64,000 bases of DNA from Candidatus Accumulibacter necessarius (lineage in GTDB: Bacteria > Pseudomonadota > Gammaproteobacteria > Burkholderiales > Rhodocyclaceae), in contig JAFLDL010000024.1 of NCBI GenBank assembly GCA_017302435.1, forward strand, positions 1 through 64,000, in the 5' to 3' direction. Both the position numbers and the translations under genes were made by a program. The notes below the pieces were generated by a model that was not told the DNA's origin, ran no database searches, and worked only from the letters and a program-made list of their open reading frames with translations. Below are positions 61,001-64,000 of this stretch, one piece after another (position 1 is the first letter of the stretch; every line of letters starts with the position of its first letter).

Positions 61001-62093
61001 GACGTCCGTCAACCCGCACCCCCGAAGGCGAAAAGCGCGCGCCAATGCGTCCGGACAGATGATCCAGCTCAAGCGCCGGCAGGTTCTTCGCCAGGCGAAG
61101 ATTGACGTCGTCGAGCGAGACGTCGGCCGTCAGCTCCTGCAAGCCACCATCCGCAAACCCCACCCAGGCCCGCACCGCGCCCCGACCATGCGGCAAGGCC
61201 ACCGGGTAATCGATCCAGGCGCGCCAGACGGCCAGATCGGCGTAGTCGATCTGGGCGAAGGCCTGGCCCTTCCAGGAGGCGGCGTCCGACATCGACCGGC
61301 CGTGAAAATCACCCCGCAGGTCCAGCTTCGAGGCGAGTTCGGCCGGTGGCAGGGCAGTCAGGCCGAAACGGTGCTTGCGTCCATTGTTGTCGAGGGCCAG
61401 GTTCAGATCCTCGAGGATCAGCGGCGGCGCATTTCGCCTGGCGTCCTCCCAGACCACCGTTGCGCCATTGATGCGAATGCGCTTCTGGGCCAGCACCCAG
61501 TCGGCAACATCGTTGTCGCTGCCCTGCTGGTTGACCGCGATCCCCGCGACATAGAACTGGCCGTCGACGTCGCGGCGCAGGTGGAGCGTTGGTTCGTCGA
61601 GGCGCAGCAGACTCAGCCGCAATTGCAGCCGCGGCAGTGACGACCAGGAAAGGACGCTCTCGACGCGGCTGAAGGCCAGTGCCGGCTGTCCTTGCGCATC
61701 GGCGATCCGGACATCGGACAGAATCAGGTCAGGATTGAGTCCCTGCCAACTGGCCTCGATGCCCCCGATGCCGACCGACAGCCCGAGTGCCTGACTGACC
61801 TGGCGCTCGATCTCGGGCCGATAGCTCTCGATGTTCGGCAGGATCAGATAGCGCAACGCCAGAATCAGCAGCACGAAAGCAAAATAGAGCAGCAGCAGGC
61901 CACGCAGCGCAAGGCGCCCGATCAAACGCGCCGTCGGATGCGAAATCACCGGCACCAGATAGTGCAAGCGATGGTAGAGCGCCGGGCGCAGTTCCTCGTT
62001 GCGCATCAGATTGGGCCAGCGCAGCGAGACTTTTGCCAACAGTCGGTGAGCGTCACTAGAATGTCGGGATACCCGGTCGGACGATTGAACCAC
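58038..62093 (-). CDS. yhdP: YhdP family AsmA-like envelope protein
   Basis: 1351 residues with one N-terminal transmembrane helix (GLLLLYFAFVLLILALRYLIL) and a very long periplasmic part of the DUF3971/AsmA type, mostly beta-strand. YhdP-like proteins are thought to bridge the envelope and move phospholipids toward the outer membrane. The annotated start is a GTG at 62093; an ATG at 62006 (MRNEELRP) is an alternative that still precedes the helix. It starts 78 bases from the divergent glnE and overlaps the amidase gene downstream. Confidence 0.9.
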   Translation of the reverse strand: MVQSSDRVSRHSSDAHRLLAKVSLRWPNLMRNEELRPALYHRLHYLVPVISHPTARLIGRLALRGLLLLYFAFVLLILALRYLILPNIESYRPEIERQVSQALGLSVGIGGIEASWQGLNPDLILSDVRIADAQGQPALAFSRVESVLSWSSLPRLQLRLSLLRLDEPTLHLRRDVDGQFYVAGIAVNQQGSDNDVADWVLAQKRIRINGATVVWEDARRNAPPLILEDLNLALDNNGRKHRFGLTALPPAELASKLDLRGDFHGRSMSDAASWKGQAFAQIDYADLAVWRAWIDYPVALPHGRGAVRAWVGFADGGLQELTADVSLDDVNLRLAKNLPALELDHLSGRIGARFSPSGVRVDGRRVELVTRRPGRSTEAPVQSIRIEPTDFHLEWQPQTAGSKSVRGSATASALELGALASLAAYLPLDAGSRQLLNDYAPRGQVSELRASWQGDAEALQTYSLKSRFDDLAFKPGRGFPGVTGLSGSLEASEQGGTAQLRSQQVSVDLPDVFPESSIALDTLNAQTKWKIHQGALAAELSRAEFAGPDAAGSAQGTYRNGGEGPGHIDLTATLTRADARGVWRYLPAAINADARHWVRDALKEGTASEARLILKGDLANFPFLDRKQGQFLVTVKAQGVTLDYGTGWPVISDLDADLRFEGVGMVVQAKRGSILGATLSQTSAEIPDFDAPVSTLKVKGRAEGETSEFLKFIEQSPVAAQIDHFTENMRASGKGRLDIALVIPLEEARLGDSRIDGTYTFLANEVTVDPALPPLRQVKGSLQFSEKDLRVPEINALLFGGPVRIKGATQGGKVLITANGTLAIDDLRRRLEMPLLDSLSGTTPYRAEVRVQKRDVELLLDSNLVGVASTLPEPLGKNAGEAMPLRFESSLLPTPAPRGGQAIVRDQLRATLGNVLSMQMIRRKQGKDTHPERGAIMIGRPLAPLPERGITVGITARKLNADYWQKILGSRGKEGSAGSAADVPVSVDLKADEVVLLGGSYTGVSVGASGATSLWRGTVQSDQAVGSFLWDGSGAGKLKAQFRKWRRPEAVGEEVGPAEALKELPALDIVVDDFSVGDHRFGRLDVQAHNDGGIWRIDRVDLRNPYGNLSGSGQWQISAANRTQLDFTLDSSDVGKLLERLGYVGAVRAGRATLQGKIGWNGPPSRLDYATLSGEMKLEASKGQFLKIDPGAGKLLGLISLQSLPRRFTLDFGDVFSQGFAFDSISGSMIVKSGVMRTDRLQIDGPSARVVMRGEADLKNETQHLNVTVQPDLGASAALGVAIINPLAGIATLLADKILQGPLNKVFSFEYLVTGKWDDPKVERITRSTVPGAAPEINAANPTGASHAPVQ

Positions 62094-62171
62094 GCATTGT
62101 AACGGCTTTGCTGTGGGTCTTCAGTTCCGGCAGCACAGGCCCGATCGAGCAGATCACCCGACGAGACACTC

Positions 62172-64000
62172 ATGGAACCCCACATCGATCCCCGCGGCGC
62201 CGATCCCGGCGCGCTTCATTCACCCTGGCAGACCGCCCAGACTCACAGCCGCTACCTGCGCCAGCTGCTTGCGGCCCGCCCGCAGATCGCGAACTGGCTT
62301 GGCGAGCATGCCGCGCAGCCGGTTACCGCGGCGCAGATGAGCGACTTTCTCGCGCAGGCCGCGCCAGCCAGCGACGAGAGCCTGAAGCGCGCCCTGCGGC
62401 AGTTACGCCAGCGCGTGATGGCCACCCTGATCGTGCGTGATCTCGGCGACTTGGCGCCGTTGAGCGAAGTTGTCGAAAGCATGACCCAGCTCGCCGATGT
62501 GACCACCAACTTCGCGCTCGACTTCTTCCATCGGCAGCTGAGCGAGCTGTTCGGCGAACCGCTCGACAGCCGCGGCCAGCCGCAGCGGCTGCTGGTCATC
62601 GGCATGGGCAAGCTCGGCGGCCGCGAGCTGAACGTCTCGTCCGATGTCGATTACATTTTCGTCTATCCCGAGGAGGGGCAGACTGGCGGCAAGGGTCGTC
62701 GGCTAGACAACTACGATTTCTTCCTGCGCCTCGGCAAGCGCCTGATCAGCGCCCTGGGGGACCTCAGCGAAGACGGTCAGGTTTTCCGGGTCGACATGCG
62801 CCTGCGACCGAACGGCGACTCCGGAGCGCTGGTCGGCTCGCTCGGTTCGCTGGAAAACTACTTCATCACGCAAGGCCGCGAATGGGAACGTTACGCCTGG
62901 ATCAAGGCCCGGGTGATGAACGAAGGCGTCAACCTGCAGCCGGAATGGGTCACGGCCCTCCAGAGCATCGGCCGCCCGTTTGTCTTCCGCAAGTATCTGG
63001 ACTTTGGCGCGATCAATGCCATGCGCGACCTGCATGCCCAGATTCGCCGCGAGGTCGCGCGCAAGGACATGGCCGATCACATCAAGCTCGGTCCGGGCGG
63101 CATTCGCGAAATCGAGTTCATCGCCCAGGTCTTCCAGCTGATCCGCGGCGGTCGCGAACCGGCATTGCAGACCCGGCCGACACTGCAGGTTCTCGCCCTG
63201 CTCGCCGAACGTCGTCTGCTACCGACGGAGACCGAGCGCGAGCTGGCAGCCGCCTATGAGTTCCTGCGCCGCCTCGAGCACCGTCTGCAATACGTGGATG
63301 ATGCCCAGACGCATCGCCTGCCGGGCTCTGACGCAGAGCGCCAGCAGATCGCCGCTTCGATGGGCTGCGCCGACTGGCAAGGGTTTCTGCTCGTTCTCGA
63401 CGGCCACCGGACGACCGTCGCCCGCCATTTCGAGCAGGTCTTCTCGGAGCCGGAGGAGGGCCGGCATCCGCTGGCCGGAATCTGGGACGACCCGGTGACC
63501 GGCGACGATTCGCTCGAGCGCTTGTCCACGCTGGGTTTCCGCCAGCCACAGGCAATGCTCGAACGTCTGCAGAGCTTCCGCCAGAGCGGCCGCTACCTGC
63601 AGTTGCCGGCGAGCAACCGCGAGCGCCTCGATGCCCTCGGGCCACGCCTGATCGACGCCGCTGCGGCCACCGGCAACGCTGACGCGACCTGGCAGCGCGG
63701 CCTCGATTTCCTCGATACGATCAGCCGGCGCGGCGCCTATCTGGCCCTGCTGCAGCAGTATCCGCAGGCGCTGATGAAGCTCGCCGAACTGATCGGCAGC
63801 TCGTCGTGGGCCGCCGACTACCTGACCCGGCACCCGATTCTGCTCGACGAACTGCTCGATTCGCGCATCTTTGATGTCACCACCGACTGGCAGCGATTCC
63901 GCCAGGATCTGCACTCGCGCCTGGCCCTGCACGTCGACGACATTGAGCGCGAAATGGACATCCTGCGTGAAACGCACCACGCGCAGGTTTTCCACTTCCT
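62172..64000 (+). CDS. glnE: Glutamine synthetase adenylyltransferase/adenylyl-removase, N-terminal part (cut by window edge)
   Basis: 609 codons are visible with no stop before the window edge. The N-terminal nucleotidyltransferase domain has GMGKLGGRELNVSSDVDYIFVY, the active-site G-G-x-E and SDxD residues, followed by GPGGIREIEFIAQVFQLIRGG. The visible part is the adenylyl-removase half and the start of the linker. The adenylylating half lies outside. GlnE controls glutamine synthetase in response to nitrogen through PII. It diverges from yhdP. Confidence 0.95.
   Translation, partial: MEPHIDPRGADPGALHSPWQTAQTHSRYLRQLLAARPQIANWLGEHAAQPVTAAQMSDFLAQAAPASDESLKRALRQLRQRVMATLIVRDLGDLAPLSEVVESMTQLADVTTNFALDFFHRQLSELFGEPLDSRGQPQRLLVIGMGKLGGRELNVSSDVDYIFVYPEEGQTGGKGRRLDNYDFFLRLGKRLISALGDLSEDGQVFRVDMRLRPNGDSGALVGSLGSLENYFITQGREWERYAWIKARVMNEGVNLQPEWVTALQSIGRPFVFRKYLDFGAINAMRDLHAQIRREVARKDMADHIKLGPGGIREIEFIAQVFQLIRGGREPALQTRPTLQVLALLAERRLLPTETERELAAAYEFLRRLEHRLQYVDDAQTHRLPGSDAERQQIAASMGCADWQGFLLVLDGHRTTVARHFEQVFSEPEEGRHPLAGIWDDPVTGDDSLERLSTLGFRQPQAMLERLQSFRQSGRYLQLPASNRERLDALGPRLIDAAAATGNADATWQRGLDFLDTISRRGAYLALLQQYPQALMKLAELIGSSSWAADYLTRHPILLDELLDSRIFDVTTDWQRFRQDLHSRLALHVDDIEREMDILRETHHAQVFHF

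Overview
The window is GC-rich, densely packed bacterial chromosome carrying about 50 genes. It looks like a betaproteobacterium related to Rhodocyclales and 'Candidatus Accumulibacter'. That placement is an inference from three things: form II RuBisCO with CbbQ and CbbO diverging from a tkt-gap-pyk-fba run, a DUF485-ActP acetate uptake pair, and the gene content around glnE, yhdP, nitrilase and tldD. No rRNA, tRNA, CRISPR array, insertion sequence or prophage was seen. Two genes are cut by the window edges: a gamma-glutamyltranspeptidase at the left and glnE at the right.

Layout. 1-5.6 kb: ggt (partial), then an RND efflux pump (adaptor, permease, DUF2892 protein). 5.8-17.3 kb: carbon fixation and central carbon. 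The minus-strand unit cbbM-cbbQ-cbbO-lysE diverges from a plus-strand tkt-gap-pyk-fba unit. The 336-base gap between them holds AT-rich operator-like sequence. No pgk lies between gap and pyk, and no cbbR is next to the promoter. 17.4-23.3 kb: housekeeping genes (DUF3422, purC, DUF2189, oligopeptidase A, a DUF4124-glutaredoxin). 23.5-25.5 kb: acetate permease. 25.7-34.9 kb: a secretin-like protein, zapE, 5-oxoprolinase pxpBCA, queD, lipoproteins, a PLP decarboxylase and a YihY protein. 35-38 kb: nudF, a Phd/VapC toxin-antitoxin pair and an SDR protein lacking the catalytic tyrosine.

38.5-44.7 kb is the most distinctive part. One tight minus-strand operon has its own sigma70-like promoter. It encodes a membrane-anchored trypsin-like serine protease with two N-terminal FHA domains, then a Ser/Thr kinase with a transmembrane segment, a PP2C phosphatase, a second Ser/Thr kinase with a transmembrane segment, and a lipoprotein of unknown family. 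I infer a phospho-signalling circuit in which kinase and phosphatase act on the cytoplasmic FHA side of an envelope protease. An ankyrin protein and a TPR protein lie upstream.

46.3-51.6 kb is a signalling region. It has a PAS-GGDEF-EAL protein with a partly degenerate EAL site, plus a NarL-type histidine kinase and response regulator in convergent orientation. The GGDEF-EAL gene lies between two diverged direct repeats of about 135 bases, and its stop codon sits inside a perfect 43-base palindrome. 51.8-64 kb: a fused MFS/spermidine-synthase-like protein, an MscS channel, tldD, a nitrilase-family amidase, yhdP and glnE.
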